From assembly GCF_051622035.1 (NCBI RefSeq), contig NC_135364.1, positions 11,547,001-11,611,000 on the forward strand: a stretch of 64,000 nt of DNA, in the 5' to 3' direction. Below are positions 1 to 15,899 of the stretch, piece by piece. The notes below the pieces were generated by a model. That model made no database searches and was not told the DNA's origin. It worked only from the letters and a program-made list of their open reading frames with translations. Each line of letters begins with the position of its first letter. Position 1 is the first letter of the stretch. Source of the stretch: Arctopsyche grandis (taxonomy: Eukaryota; Arthropoda; Insecta; Trichoptera; Hydropsychidae). A program made the translations under genes and the position numbers.

Positions 1-1269
1 ATATTTTAATACAATTGATTTGAAAGAATCGTAATTTGTTGTTTTTTTTTAATATCAATTGTACTAGAAAATTATTTTCTAAAAATTAATATAAAAATAC
101 AAGTCTTTCTATTTTGATGAGGTTTATATTTTATTATTTTATTTGCACGATATACTTTCATGTCAATAATATTATAAACAAACGTAACCAAGCATTTTGC
201 AAAACATAATTATAATTCATAAAGGTAACTGAAACAATTCCTTTGAATACTTAAAAACATTAAAATCCATGCAATAGTGTTACAAAAAATACAATAAAAA
301 AAATAAAATGAAACTAAACTTTATTCATAATCAATTTACTATTTTTAAAACAAATATACATTAAAAAAAAAACACTACTAACCTAAAATAAAAATATACA
401 AATTGCACATAAGTAAATAAGCCATTCAAAATCGATATCTTTATTAAATATATCCATTTAAAAAAGGTTCGGGTACGGGCAAAAACATTTTTTGGAATGT
501 TTTCAAATATTGGTACAATAATAAATGGTTTTGAATAGCCTACTCATTATAAATACTGAAATTTATATTGAAAAGTTGATCTCCAGTAAAATGGCTTTGC
601 AAAAAAGTGTGCAAAATTAATTTTGAATTTTTCACAATGAAAAATGTAAAAAATATCTTAGTAAATTATGTCTTGGTTTCTATCAGTCAAATAATTGAAT
701 ACAATATAAAAATTTACTTAAAAACAATTATACAAATGGAAATGATAAAATATGACTACAAAATAATAAAAAAAATTGTAACATCTAAAATACATAAAAT
801 TAAAATGATATGTACAGTTTAAATCATTAATGTGACTAGAAAATACACAACCTCCAGTCACAAATTTTTTTTATATAATATATAAAAACAAGAATTCTAA
901 AAATAAATTGTTTTATATGTACATAGATAAAATGATATGTAGATTGGATAAAAATAATTTAAAATGATGGCAATCATATAAAAATCACATACAATTTTTT
1001 CAATTCAAATAAAACAATAATAATTGAAGATAAAACTTTCGAGTCTTATTTTTATACGGAGAAGCAAGAACAAGAATGAGAGGTACACACCCGCCTGTGA
1101 TGTACACACGCTCATTTAAAATCTTAAGTATAGTAAAATGGAATTCAATAAAACACAAAATTACTATGAATAAAAGACAGTTTTATAATTAAAACGCTAA
1201 AATATTGTTACTTGCGTCCTACGTAACTTATACGTAAATTATAAGCAGATATGTACACAAAAATGCCAT
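1..1269. other. AT-rich stretch without a recognisable gene
   Basis: Very AT-rich sequence downstream (in gene sense) of the kinesin light chain stop codon. I see no exon resembling the missing kinesin light chain C-terminus on the minus strand. Candidate minus-strand polyadenylation hexamers (TTTATT on the plus strand) occur near 318 and 438 and could end a short transcript. The short plus-strand frame at 607-822 has low-complexity Ile/Lys/Asn composition and is probably not a gene. Confidence 0.5.
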
Positions 1270-4368
<3,099 letters not shown>

Positions 4369-4393
4369 TCTACCAATATGTTCGATCTTCTTG

Positions 4394-6000
4394 CTGCAAC
4401 AAGCATAACAAATCATTAATATTACAATACAGAAAGAGTTTAACAACGACAAAAAATTTGTATTAACTACATACATACATATTTCAAATATTGGAATACA
4501 ATATGAAATGTGCAAAAGCCATACATATTGTACTACGCATGTTTTATAACTATAAAAATACATATCAAAAATAATAAATTTATCAGTGAGAATTCTTAAC
4601 AATTTGCCCGCGGCAATAAATATAGCGAACAAGCCCCGTACGCGGCACCTTCTTCGCGAATTTGGCAATCGAGTTTTCGACCTTAAATACAGATTTTAAT
4701 ATTTACCCAAGTAACCAGATATGTTAATTAACACATAAAGTATTATTTTAAACAATAAAATACATAATATATCTCGTAGTTTTGGATTAATTGTCAAATA
4801 ATCATTCTTCATAATTGTATGAAGAAGTGACGTCACATAAACGAGGTTTCAGTATGGTTCCACAAAAAACTAATTTTTGACTGGTTTAAGCAAATTGAAT
4901 AGATGGCATTCAACTCAGTAATATATCAACCAATTTTGAACCTTAAAACAGTTGAAATAGGCGCATATAAGCCTCAAAATCCCGTGCAAAGTTCAGAAAT
5001 TCTATGGAAGACAGCCGCGCTACAGACTTGTCGCCCAAAGTTTCCATAGAAGACAAATACATTATTTTTTTTTAGTATTTTGGGTTCAAACTTTGGGAAA
5101 CTTCTTGACATTTTATAAAAATGTATGTAATAAAATTTATATTATACAATTGATATGTAGTATACATATAAGTTACCAGTAGTATTTTGACTATCATATA
5201 TTTCATCTATCCCACCTAGTTATTTCATGACACAATGGATTTACAATGTGACTGGTCAGAATCAGTCAATATGTAAGTATTCACCAATGAATGTTCGGCT
5301 AAACATACATATTTAGAAATGATAAGTGCTCATCTCGTAGACATTTTTTCGTAGTATTCTTTCATCCATTTTTTTAATATTATTCACAGAACCTAGGATT
5401 TCAATACGACCTGATTTTGATGCATTTTATTCTAAGTCCTGCTTTTCGTGAAAACGTCTCGATAACAGTAATTCTCATTTTATTGTTTAATAGTACTTGA
5501 ACACTCGCCTTTACAGATCGCTCCGAAGCGACGAGTGCACTTATACAGATACAATATGTACAATCAATATACATAAGCATTTTATACCATGCGAATTAAT
5601 ACAAACATACACAGTGACATCTATAGAGAAATTTTAGTAGTATTTTATAATCAAATTGGCAAAACTCAAGACGCTGAATAACTTGAGATTACCAAGAGAG
5701 ATAGGAAAGGAGATGTAAATTTTTACATGAACCGTTTCAGTGAAAATCAGAAATATTGGCAAACTCTGATAAGAAACGATTGACCTGGAGTCACAAACCA
5801 AGGTTTGGCCAGCAGCGGGACTCCAGTGGGACTTGAAATCATAATATGCGAAATATAGGAGAAACTTATCGAAATAATAAATATTGTCCGAATTAACACA
5901 AGACACGCCCATTCACAGTATACCTAGGTATAATAGTAAGTAATTAAGGCATTGTTGAATCCTAAAAAGAATTCTGTAAAAATTTGAGCAAACAAAGCGT
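4394..6000. other. Upstream flank of Klc, no gene found
   Basis: The first part must contain the 5' UTR exon and promoter of kinesin light chain, since the first coding exon begins at a splice acceptor. A GC-richer patch near 4600-4680 is the best candidate, but I see no decisive core promoter. The remainder is AT-rich without coding signal, except for the SINE fragment listed separately. Confidence 0.4.
5730..5840 (-). mobile_element. SINE fragment (body region)
   Basis: On the minus strand it carries GCTGGCCAAACCTTGG, TGTGACTCCAGGTC, TCAGAGTTTGCCAAT and the run TTTTCACTGAAACGGTTC. These are the body of the SINE family found complete at 6805-7250 and 25462-25875. Head and tail are absent. 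Confidence 0.75.
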
Positions 6001-6008
6001 AATATGAT

Positions 6009-6673
6009 CAGTGGCGGACTGGCCATACAAGCGAACATGCCCGATGGCATGTGGGCCCCACTATCTGTTAGAAAATATGGGCCCTCAGTAAAATTAAATA
6101 ACTTTTTATCTATTTCACGTGTGTAAAAAATTATAGGATATTGCATTTTGGGACCTAAAGTTTGGGTATTTCAACAAAACAAATTTCTTACGATATACAA
6201 AAACAACTAATACCTGCTTTAACAGCCCAAGGATCGGTTAACTTTTTTTATTAGGCTCGAAATGTAAGTTTCAACATTTGCGTGGGCCCTTTTGCCGGGC
6301 CCATTTCCAACGTCAATATTATGTATATACCAATACCTATGTAACAACTACCTACTGAAATAAAAATGGTAATAAATAAATTTCCGTGAATAATATAAAC
6401 TGAATTGCTTAAAACAATTTTGATGGGATGATTCATCATCAACCAGCGATTTAAATTTACTTCATACTTTCAAAATAATTTATGGATCTATTTCGCTTTT
6501 GCCATCTTTCTTGTACCTAAATTTGTTTATTCCCAAATTTTCCCCTTGATTTTTAGCGTGATGGAAAGAAGAATATTTTGTTTGGGGGGGGGGGGGGGGG
6601 CAAATTTTTTTAACCCTGGGTGGGCCCCCTTTGACTCCTGGCATGCACTGATTTCAGTCCCAGTCCGCCACTG
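6009..6673. mobile_element. Non-autonomous hAT-type element, 8-bp target duplication
   Basis: The ends are CAGTGGCGGACTGGCC on the left and its imperfect complement GTCCGCCACTG on the right. Perfect 8-bp direct repeats AATATGAT flank them (6001-6008 and 6674-6681), the duplication length expected of hAT transposons. The interior is rich in GGGCCC, contains a run of about 18 G near 6583-6600, and encodes nothing recognisable. Confidence 0.88.
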
Positions 6674-6804
6674 AATATGATAATACGTATATAATTACTG
6701 GCGAACATTTGTGAAACTGTATTGTCGCCTATATACTATGATTCGCCTATATATACTTTCATATACTATGAATGTACTTACTTTTGATTTATACGTATTT
6801 CATT

Positions 6805-7250
6805 AGCCATCAGCATAGCTCGATCGTTAAGCTTCTGCCTAACACCGAGAGGCGCCGGGTTCGATACCATAAGCTGACCTCGATTGAAAAGAATTAGAAG
6901 AAAGGAGTATATCTGCAGTGCTGCTGGTCAGACCCGGATATTTGTGACTCCAGGTCGATCGTTTCCTATCACAGTTTGCCAATTTTCATTGTTGAAACGG
7001 TTCCCGATTAAAAATTGGTTAAAATCCTTCCTACCTACTATGTCACCACTATTTGAGTATGATTAATGTACAATAAAATGTATGTACAATTCATAGATGT
7101 CTCGTTAATTTGCGAGTTTTCAGTGTCTCGTAATTCAGCGACTTGTGTAATAAAAATGCTGTATTGTTTGTATTTGGGCAGGAAGGCGCATTGGAGTTGT
7201 CCTGTAAAGCCTTCCTTCCTGGTATAAAATGTAATAAACTAAATAAATAA
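6805..7250 (+). mobile_element. tRNA-derived SINE, full-length copy
   Basis: The head has an A-box-like AGCTCGATCGTTAAGC and a B box GGGTTCGATACC. The shared body follows (GACCTCGATTGAAAAGAAT, GTGACTCCAGGTCGATCGTT, TGTCACCACTATTTGAGTAT, TCTCGTAATTCAGCGACT), then a tail stem-loop starting GCAGGAAGGCGCATTGG and an AAATAAATAAAT tail. This copy defines the family used to recognise the others. Confidence 0.88.
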
Positions 7251-7348
7251 ATTACCAATAATTCAATAAATTGGGTTACATGTAAATTTTTAGTGATTTA
7301 TTAATAAATTCCTTTACTTTTTTATATTTTGAAAATCGCTATGATTTT

Positions 7349-8130
7349 TACCGTGTCACGACATAAGGTCCAAAGCTATAAGATCCACCCGTTAGAATGC
7401 CCACCTGCTAAGTGATCCAGACAATAAAAAGCCCAGTCATTATGAAACTTTGTATTGACGATTTGCGAACCTTAGTTCAGAAGCCCTGCATACGTAAAAG
7501 TTTGGATTGCTAAAAAAAACTATTTGAAAAAAAAAATTGCTGCCCGGTTTAGAAACCCTGCTTAAAAATAAATGTTTGCGGTCTTAGTTGAGAAACCCTG
7601 CTTGCGTAATATTTCAAGGCACAAAGAGTATCAAATAAATTTATTCGCATTTATGAAATTATCATGTAGATATGGCCGACAATTTCAATACAGTAATTAT
7701 TTTTGAAAACGCATTTAAAATTTATTGAAAAAATTGATTTTGCGCTGAATTGTCGTTGCGCTGAATAGATTGGCAGCACCTGACTCGATGTCAGGTGCTG
7801 CAATGATTTAATCTAACATTATTATTATATTCGGAAATTAATTACAAAAATTTAAACCCGCCGAGAATTCAATCGGATAACGAGTCAAATTGACTCGATA
7901 TCCGATTTATGTAAATATGAAGCGTTTTATTAAACATTATTACTTTATCTATGTTTTATATTTTGTTTTCGGACTTTTTGTGGCTGGACCTTTAACAGGT
8001 TGGACGTTTTATCATCTGGGCTTTTTCACTTAGCAGGTGGGCATTCTAACGGGTGGATCTTCTTTCGTGATGCCCTTGTCGTTGGATCTTATAGCATTGG
8101 ACCTTATGTCGTGGAACCGATTTTTACTAT
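7349..8130. repeat. Word-array foldback element B
   Basis: The left arm (7349-7436) and right arm (about 7985-8128) are inverted copies. Both are built of words of about 15-16 bp such as CATAAGGTCCA, TATAAGATCCA, TTAGAATGCCCA and CTAAGTGATCCA. The right arm carries extra words. The interior includes three units with AGAARCCCTGC (near 7478, 7549, 7589) that resemble the inverted core of the satellite in Klc intron 1. The short plus frame 8000-8200 is only the right arm read through. Confidence 0.75.
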
Positions 8131-8421
8131 AAATAATTTTATACGTTCACAAGAAAAGTCCATTTTACCGAAATCATTGAAGTTGGAGCGTAGTCGGTAA
8201 ATTTTGATCCGGCTCCACACCTCAATCATCAATTTATTTTGTTGCATTGTAGCGTCTCAATGAAAACTAATTGAATGTATAGCCATGTAATTTTGTTTTA
8301 ATTTTAATATTAATATTATAATAAATATAGGCAGATTTAACTTTCCATTGAAAAATCAATCCAACATTATATTTAATTTATAAGTCGTTTTGATCAATTT
8401 TTATAATAATCCAAACCTTAA

Positions 8422-9028
<607 letters not shown>

Positions 9029-9032
9029 TTAA

Positions 9033-10147
9033 GCTTGTTCTTAAACCGTATTCTACATTTTTATACGACTATTAATTAAACTGAAAGCAAAAATATTGTT
9101 TCACGTTAAAAATACGCTTCCTTTATCTGTTTCGATGAATTATGGTAGTGACGTTAAAACCAAAAGAAAAAGAAATTTTCAACCTCGGAAAAACGAAACT
9201 TTCCAAGTCTGAAAAGCTACGTCTAAAAAAATGATAAGAATTTCAATTTCCTTATTTCTTTTTCAGACATATGTATGTATACGCAAAGTAAAACCGGCCT
9301 TTGTGTAATGTAACAAAACATTTATTCTACTATGCGAAAAATAATTCTGAGCCTGAGTATTATATTATATAAATGTAAATCGGCGCCACCTCGTCTACAG
9401 GTATATTGCTGAAAATTGCCACGATTTCGAAAACGGCACGAAAGCCTTTTCGGCACGCTAGGCTCCTATTAAATAGCATTGCATACAACACTCCCCAAAC
9501 ATTGACGAAATTTCCTCGGGTATTTTCGCCTTACGTTCCGAGTTAAAAGCGACAAACAAACAGAGGCGAGCCTTTTAGAATACGCTCGTCCAACATATGA
9601 ATATTTCAGGGTCACATACAACTTGTTGATAAAAATGATCAATAAGTTTGTATATACATAAGAGTACAAGATACCCATTGGCAAACAAATAAGTTGGTAA
9701 TTTTACATGCAAAAGTTACGATCACTGTCCATAAAAAGTTCGATGATAATAATAGTCAAGGAAAAGAGTCAACCTTTCCTCGACGAGGCTATCACCTTCA
9801 AATTCGCAATTGCCTATATGTTTCGCTCACCGGTCAACAGATGGGACTGCGTTTCCGCTTTGATCGAAATTGCCAAGTACCACCGGAGATGATGTCAGCA
9901 TTAAAATTGCACAAAAACTTCTAGTAATGATGCCACCAATAATGACAACAGCGATAGCGGCAAAAACAGTGACTAATGCTACGTAGTATATTACAATGAG
10001 TTAAGAAACGCGAAATGAGACATGAGATTGCTATTTGATCTGATCTTTTTAATATTCGCAGACAGACGTTCATGAGGAAACAATTTTTTTTAATTATTGC
10101 AACAATTCTGAAAGTGACGACAAGCTGTATCGTTGTTGTTGATGACT
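9033..10147. other. No recognisable feature
   Basis: AT-rich intergenic DNA with short overlapping frames of random composition. I find no exon, known repeat terminus or RNA gene. Confidence 0.4.
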
Positions 10148-11111
10148 AGGGATTGCATAATTGGTTTACCGGTAAACCGGCATAATTACCGGAAATTATT
10201 TTATCGCGAATTTAGAACATACATAGGCATTATTTGCATTAAAAATCGATGCAAATGGCGTATTGTGGTAGTCTGGATTTCGTGTATATTCGGTATTAAA
10301 TGCCAAAAATGACAAAATTTTGAGTGGAATGAAGTTTTTGGTTTGATGATTACACTGTCCGACAAATGATGGCTTTTTTTGGTTCAGAGACGAGATATGC
10401 CTTTTCTTGTGAACACGAATCTGGCAATAAAGTTGATTGGCTCGATATTCGGAGATATTTCTATATCTTGGTGTTGTTCGATCGATGTCTCAAAATCTGT
10501 CAATTTCCTGTTCAAAATGAATATCGGAATCTATAGTCGGGTATTTTATCTTTAATTTTTAGTACTTTTCAGCTTTCAAATCTCTCTAAGTAATCGTCCA
10601 GTTCAAATCAAAAGTCAAAAATACGTATTTTCATTTGGGATTTTTTCCCACTGTTAATACTATTTTATATTGTGTATTTTCTATTGAAACATGTTTATTG
10701 GGATAGTGTTCTGGCCACACTATTTTTTGTTTTCATTTAAAAGGGTTAATTGGAAGTGTGCTAAAATTGCAAACTAAAAGCTAGTACTAGTATTTACACG
10801 AATCTGAATTGAATTAATAGGGATAATATATTAAATTATCTTTTTATGAGAATTAGATAAAATTTCACTTAAAAATCATATTTCGAGTATTATTGTGAAT
10901 TAATAACAAATTATATTGCTAACTGGCTTACCTCGATAAAATAAACGAATTTTTGTTAATTGATTTTTAATTTTTTACGGTTACATTTTTAGGGAAAGTA
11001 ACCACTAAATTCGCGTTTTTTCATTTACCGGTAAAAACCGGTATAACGATAATGGCAGAAATTATTTACCGTCTACTGGTATATGAAATTTAACGATAAA
11101 TTGCAATCCCT
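10148..11111. mobile_element. Probable non-autonomous DNA transposon
   Basis: Ends AGGGATTGCA and TGCAATCCCT are inverted and flanked by ACT on both sides. Subterminal regions at both ends repeat the motif ACCGGTAAACCGG and relatives. The interior lacks a transposase. ACCGG-rich subterminal repeats are known in some hAT elements, but I see no 8-bp duplication here, so the class is open. Confidence 0.6.
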
Positions 11112-12697
11112 ACTGATTATAGAAACATATTGGGCCACCAGGGAAACGGGAATTTCACTTTGGGTCTCAATCGAAAATGGATCAATAATTAAAAAAAAAA
11201 ACTATTTTCAATGGTTTCAATATTCAATCTTGGGAATTGCGTCTCTACTAAATTTACCTCTTCCCAATTTGAACCTTAACAAATTGTATCCTTAAATAGG
11301 CTTCTATTTAATTCACATTACGTTGATATACAATTTGAGTGTGTGTTAATTAAAACGGCATATAGCGATTGCAAAGTTAAGTGACAATCAGAGCGCGACT
11401 TAAATTTGTTAAAAGAAAGTACATTAAAAAAACACAGCACCACAGCGTTCCAAATGAAATAAAATTTAACCACAATTACCCGCAATGAAAAACTTTCTGG
11501 AGTGGAATCGCGGAAAGTTCTTCACTCAAGCGGACAAAAAAGCAACAAAACGGCGAGATTAAAACTGAGTGAATTTTTAAGCCCTTACAAAAAAAAAACA
11601 TAAATAAGTACGCCATTTAAATGTACAAAAACGTCATCGTTCTAATCTCAAGAAACGAATTTTAAAACTTACGCAACGAGACATCGTTTGAGTTATTGTA
11701 AATTACAGCTAAATAGGTCGAGCGCCTACATCTGATTGTCGAATATGAAAAGAAAAACTTTGATCATACATGCATTATGTACGTCAAGTGAAAGTGGTTC
11801 GAGCCAAATAATGACTAAAACAGACAAGCACGCACATTCTGCAAAAAGGATCTAACCCACGGGATCAATATTATAACCGCCACGTCTTCATAAACGTTTT
11901 TAGAATCACTCAAAAGCGAACGTACGAAATTTAATGATGGAAATGTTGCTAAATACTGTCAAATGTTATACATTCGCGTTTTCTATGTCCATTTAGAGTC
12001 GATATTTGAAGTGTTCGGTGGATTAACGACGAGCACACCAGTTGGCATTGAAATACTACGTACATCAGAGTTAAATATGAGAGGCTCTCAGGGTAACGAA
12101 TGGCGGCAATTAAGCGTAACAACCACCCTAACGAGAAGGGCGCAAACACGATTTTGAAACAGCTACACCGTTCGAAAAAAATATCCCGAAATGCTCACGT
12201 TAAAAATTAAAAAGGAACAAACTGGTGTTGGGGGCGCAGAACATTTGCCGAAACGAATAAATTATTCACTGGTGGATGGCACCGCCTGTAGATAAGACGT
12301 AAACGCTTTCCAATACCGAGAGTGATGACGGAATATTACAAAATCATCGATATTTCAAAAAGGAAATGTACCAGTCGATCGAGATAATAATGCAGCAGAA
12401 CATTGACCTACATACACCAAAGCAAGGTGAGAGACAAACGGCAATGAAAGTCAAGATCGAGTCAAAGCACTATCTATATTCTATTCTCATATATCGAATA
12501 TAATATCCGATATGGAATTATCATGTAATAACAAGCCCTAATGATAGCACGTTTGTACTTGGTTTATAACTGACATCCAACGTGAAGGTAAAATCTATAG
12601 CCAAGATTCGTTTTGGTTTGATATACATATGTTTTTGGGATAATTAATGCTACTTTGAAAATTGAGGATCATCTGGAAAGATAAATGAACCAACAAC
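11112..12697. other. No recognisable feature
   Basis: Intergenic DNA of slightly higher GC content than its surroundings. The frames are short and show no family resemblance. Confidence 0.35.
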
Positions 12698-13340
12698 TTA
12701 AGGTGCAGACACACAGAGTGGTACGCGACACGTGTTTTTGTTTAAGATAGTTTTATACATGTAAAAAAAAGTGCCCGGACTTTAGGCCGAAAAACTTTTG
12801 GCCGAACGGAAATTTTCCCGATTGTGTATCAAAATTACTCATAACTCACTGAAAAAAAAACAACAGATACATCGCTCTGAAATCACTGTGACCTAATTAA
12901 AATTTTCATTGGGCCAAATGTCCGTTCGACCAAGTGTCAATTCGGCCAAACTTTCGTCGACATAATGTCCGTTAGGTAAACGTCCGTCGGCCAATAGTCC
13001 ATCAACCAAAAAAATGCTAGCACGTCTGATATATTCCAGGCCTAAATCACCCTCAGGAGTGTTTTCGGTGATATTTTATCCTTGTATTGACATAGGTTTG
13101 ACAGTGATTCGATCCCATGTTTGAATAAATACAGGAGAAACTTGTCGAAATAAGGGCGAAAATACACAGAGAGGCACGCGGCGTGTATTTTTTTTGATAG
13201 TATAAAATGCTGTTAGAAAGTAAAAGCACATGTAAAAAAAATGCTAGCATTCATGAATAATGCTATGGCACATAGGCTTAAATCCTTATATTGGCATTGT
13301 TTGAAAGTGATCGATAGCGGTGATTCCCATATTTGAAGAG
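12698..13340. mobile_element. Two related DNA-element copies with the CACACAGAGTGG-type terminus
   Basis: One copy begins near 12700 (AAGGTGCAGACACACAGAGT) and a related segment begins near 13145 (GGGCGAAAATACACAGAGAG). Both continue through a shared ACATGTAAAAAAA and ATGCTAGCA region. Related termini occur at 17330, at 62850 and in the complete element at 18371-18636. The first copy is interrupted by word-array element C. Confidence 0.55.
12771..13007. repeat. Word-array foldback element C inserted in a poly-A run
   Basis: The right arm has about six words of about 15-16 bp on the pattern GGCCAAATGTCCGTTC, ending GGCCAATAGTCCATC. The left arm carries the inverted words (TTTTGGCCGAACGGAAATTT). 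The unit sits between A8 (12763-12770) and A7 (13008-13014). The related sequence at 13229-13251 reads straight through ACATGTAAAAAAAATGCTAG without it, so this is an insertion with a paralogous empty site. Confidence 0.8.
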
Positions 13341-13496
13341 AAACTTGTCGAAAGAAAAGAAGCTATGCAGATATTTCACAGCGGTATGAAAAATTTTCGC
13401 CCTAATAAGATCGTACGAATTAACAATGACATGAAGATACGCCCATTCCAGCCGGAAAACACGAGCATGTCCATGCCGTACGATGCAGTATGTTAT

Positions 13497-13632
13497 CATT
13501 AAAGCCCGGACCCAGAGCACGCCGTTCATTGTTCAAATGTTGTAAATGCATTGTTAAAGGTTTGCCGAACCTTTTTTACAAATCATTTGACTTACAACAA
13601 TGAGCGGCGCGCTTTGGGTCCGCACTCTAGTT
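13497..13632. mobile_element. Palindromic MITE (AAAGCCCGGACC family), copy 1
   Basis: The terminal inverted repeat begins AAAGCCCGGACCCAGAGCAC and ends with the complement GGGTCCGCACTCTAG. The centre contains AAAGGTTTGCCGAACCTTTT, itself an inverted pair. Two more copies lie at 62193-62327 and 62684-62818. TTATCA occurs on both sides and may be a target duplication. Confidence 0.8.
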
Positions 13633-13639
13633 ATCACCA

Positions 13640-15220
13640 TTAGGAAACTGCGCATGTTTGCTAAAGCGACTCTCCAACATGCCAATTTTTGGACTTCAAT
13701 AAAGAACTGGTCTAAAGCGGCAAGAGGAAGAACCACATTCCTGGACCCACTAAATTAATTTTGCAACAGGTGAAACTTGAATAGATCATTGCGACAAGCG
13801 AAACTTTAATAAACTATCAAGATTTTCAAAAATGTAATTCATAATCACGACAAACGAGCAAGGATAGAAATAAATGTATAGGTACATCGAAAAATCTAGA
13901 AGTTTCGGCATGTTTCGACGTCTATTGATGCTACTTTAACGTGTGCTGAACGTCCCAAAAGTGCTGTATGTATGGATTTCCATCGTGAAAATGCTATTGT
14001 TCTTGGCAAATATTTTTCTACAGTAGCTTCCTTTTGACTCTTCAACCTTAAAAAAGACAGAACAAAAAGTGGGAATTCCCGACCAATCATGTTGGGACAC
14101 GGCTGATTTAATTATACATATCTATGATAAATATTTTAATGGAAAATATCGCAATCCACCAATGGATAGTAAGCATTGTCGATAATGGTATCGCTTTAAT
14201 TAATATAACAATTTTCCATGCATCAACTTTGAAATGCAGATAGAGCTATACCATGTATGTATGTATATTAACAAGGCTTACATGGAGAACGCGGCCTTTG
14301 AAATTTGCACGGTTTCAATCAGGCAATAAACAACACACTCAAATTTCAGAAACACTTTTGAGACCAATAACATTTCCACGAAATCAATACGCATGAAAGC
14401 CACCCACAAGAGGAATCTAATGGATCGTAGGGAGTACTCTGCAAAATTGGGTCTAGATTAGTCTAACGTGTGGAATGTACGTACATTCAAACCGACATTT
14501 ACTTTCATACACATACAATATATAGACCCACTTTCAAATTCGAATACAAAATCACTACGGCCTAATGAGTGAGCAATGACGACTAATCTGCATCCACGGT
14601 TCGTGCTCAAAATCAATACAAACCCACAGACAGACAGATCGTTCACCCGTGCAGTTCAATACTGAAAAGAATTAACAGTATCGATTCGAAAGCGTAGTAC
14701 AATATAGAACGTATTATACTAGACCTTCAGTACAAATTGCGAGTGAAAATACTGCTATGGGTACCGAACGCAAACAATTCTTTTACGACCGGTGAAATTT
14801 CCTCTATTGATTTTCATCGAAAGGGTCAAAACGACCCAAATGCAAATAACGTTAATCTATACAACGAGAAAAAATTAAATTCCGTTTAATTTACGATCGC
14901 TATCCTTGGCTCTATCCTAGTGCGTACCTGCTGGAAGGACTAGGTTCTAATTCCCTCGAATCACGACGTAGAGTATATTTGAGGAAACATTTTTATAAAT
15001 TACAGGTTGGTTTGGTGAACAATCCTTAAATTCTGGAAGAATTGAGCTTCAATTTTCCCTGCCAACTCAGGTACATCAGATGCCGAAGTTTGTTCTCTTC
15101 TCCTGAGGCACGCACTAATTTAATGTTTTCATCGCCTGTTGTTCGGGGCATCAAGCGCGTCAACCAGATTTCTGTTGACTTGATTTTAACTTGATTTTGT
15201 TCAATCTAAATATGCTGATT
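13640..15220. other. No recognisable feature
   Basis: Intergenic DNA without coding signal or recognised repeat termini. Short frames have random composition. Confidence 0.35.
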
Positions 15221-15229
15221 TGGTTGAGG

Positions 15230-15555
15230 AATTGTTTCGAACGAATTGTCATACGCCTGTGACCCACATCTCAAAAGCTTCGATGTGGCTGATCATCCTG
15301 GTCTTCAGAGTCCACATCTCACATCCATGTAGTAACACTTAAACGCGTACTAAGATTAAGATGCTTGTTTGTAAGCGCCACCTTTATTTTGATAAACGCT
15401 GTTCTAGCCATCTCGATGCGGATTCTTAGATCTTCATCTGGTTCCATCTCTTCATTTAACCAGGTACCCAGGTATTTGAATCTTTTGACTCTTTCTAACA
15501 CCTCTCCATCCGACGTTAAATCACCGGTGTCTTATCACATTTTGATATTTAATCT
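15230..15555 (-). pseudogene. LINE reverse-transcriptase C-terminal fragment
   Basis: The minus strand reads LERVKRFKYLGTWLNEEM, then DLRIRIEMARTAFIKIK and NKHLNLSTRL. This is the segment after the catalytic domain of insect endonuclease/reverse-transcriptase LINEs (VKRFKYLG is diagnostic). The frame is then broken, and the RIxAFEMW region follows out of frame toward 15240. The closely related, longer remnant is at 28743-29415. Confidence 0.85.
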
Positions 15556-15716
15556 TTACTAGCTGAACCCGGCATGCGTTGCAATGCCACAATAACGCAT
15601 GCAAGTCCCGTTCCCGTTTTTGGGCGATTTTTTTTACAGAAACACAATATGCACACAATAAATCATGTAAGTTTCATCGCAATCGGTCGAATGATATATT
15701 AACGCATACGTGACAG

Positions 15717-15747
15717 ACAGACAGACAGACAAACATCGATTTTTATA

Positions 15748-15825
<78 letters not shown>
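15717..15825. repeat. (GACA)n and (AT)n microsatellites
   Basis: A short GACA tetranucleotide run is followed by about 80 bp of AT repeats. The flank GCTGAACCCGGCATGCGTTG to the left resembles a retroelement 3' region but cannot be assigned. Confidence 0.95.
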
Positions 15826-15827
<2 letters not shown>

Positions 15828-15899
15828 TATGCCTAGTTATAGTGATGCCCTGGAGTATATCTGTAATGTCACTATAGCTTAACTGTAATAAATATGTAG

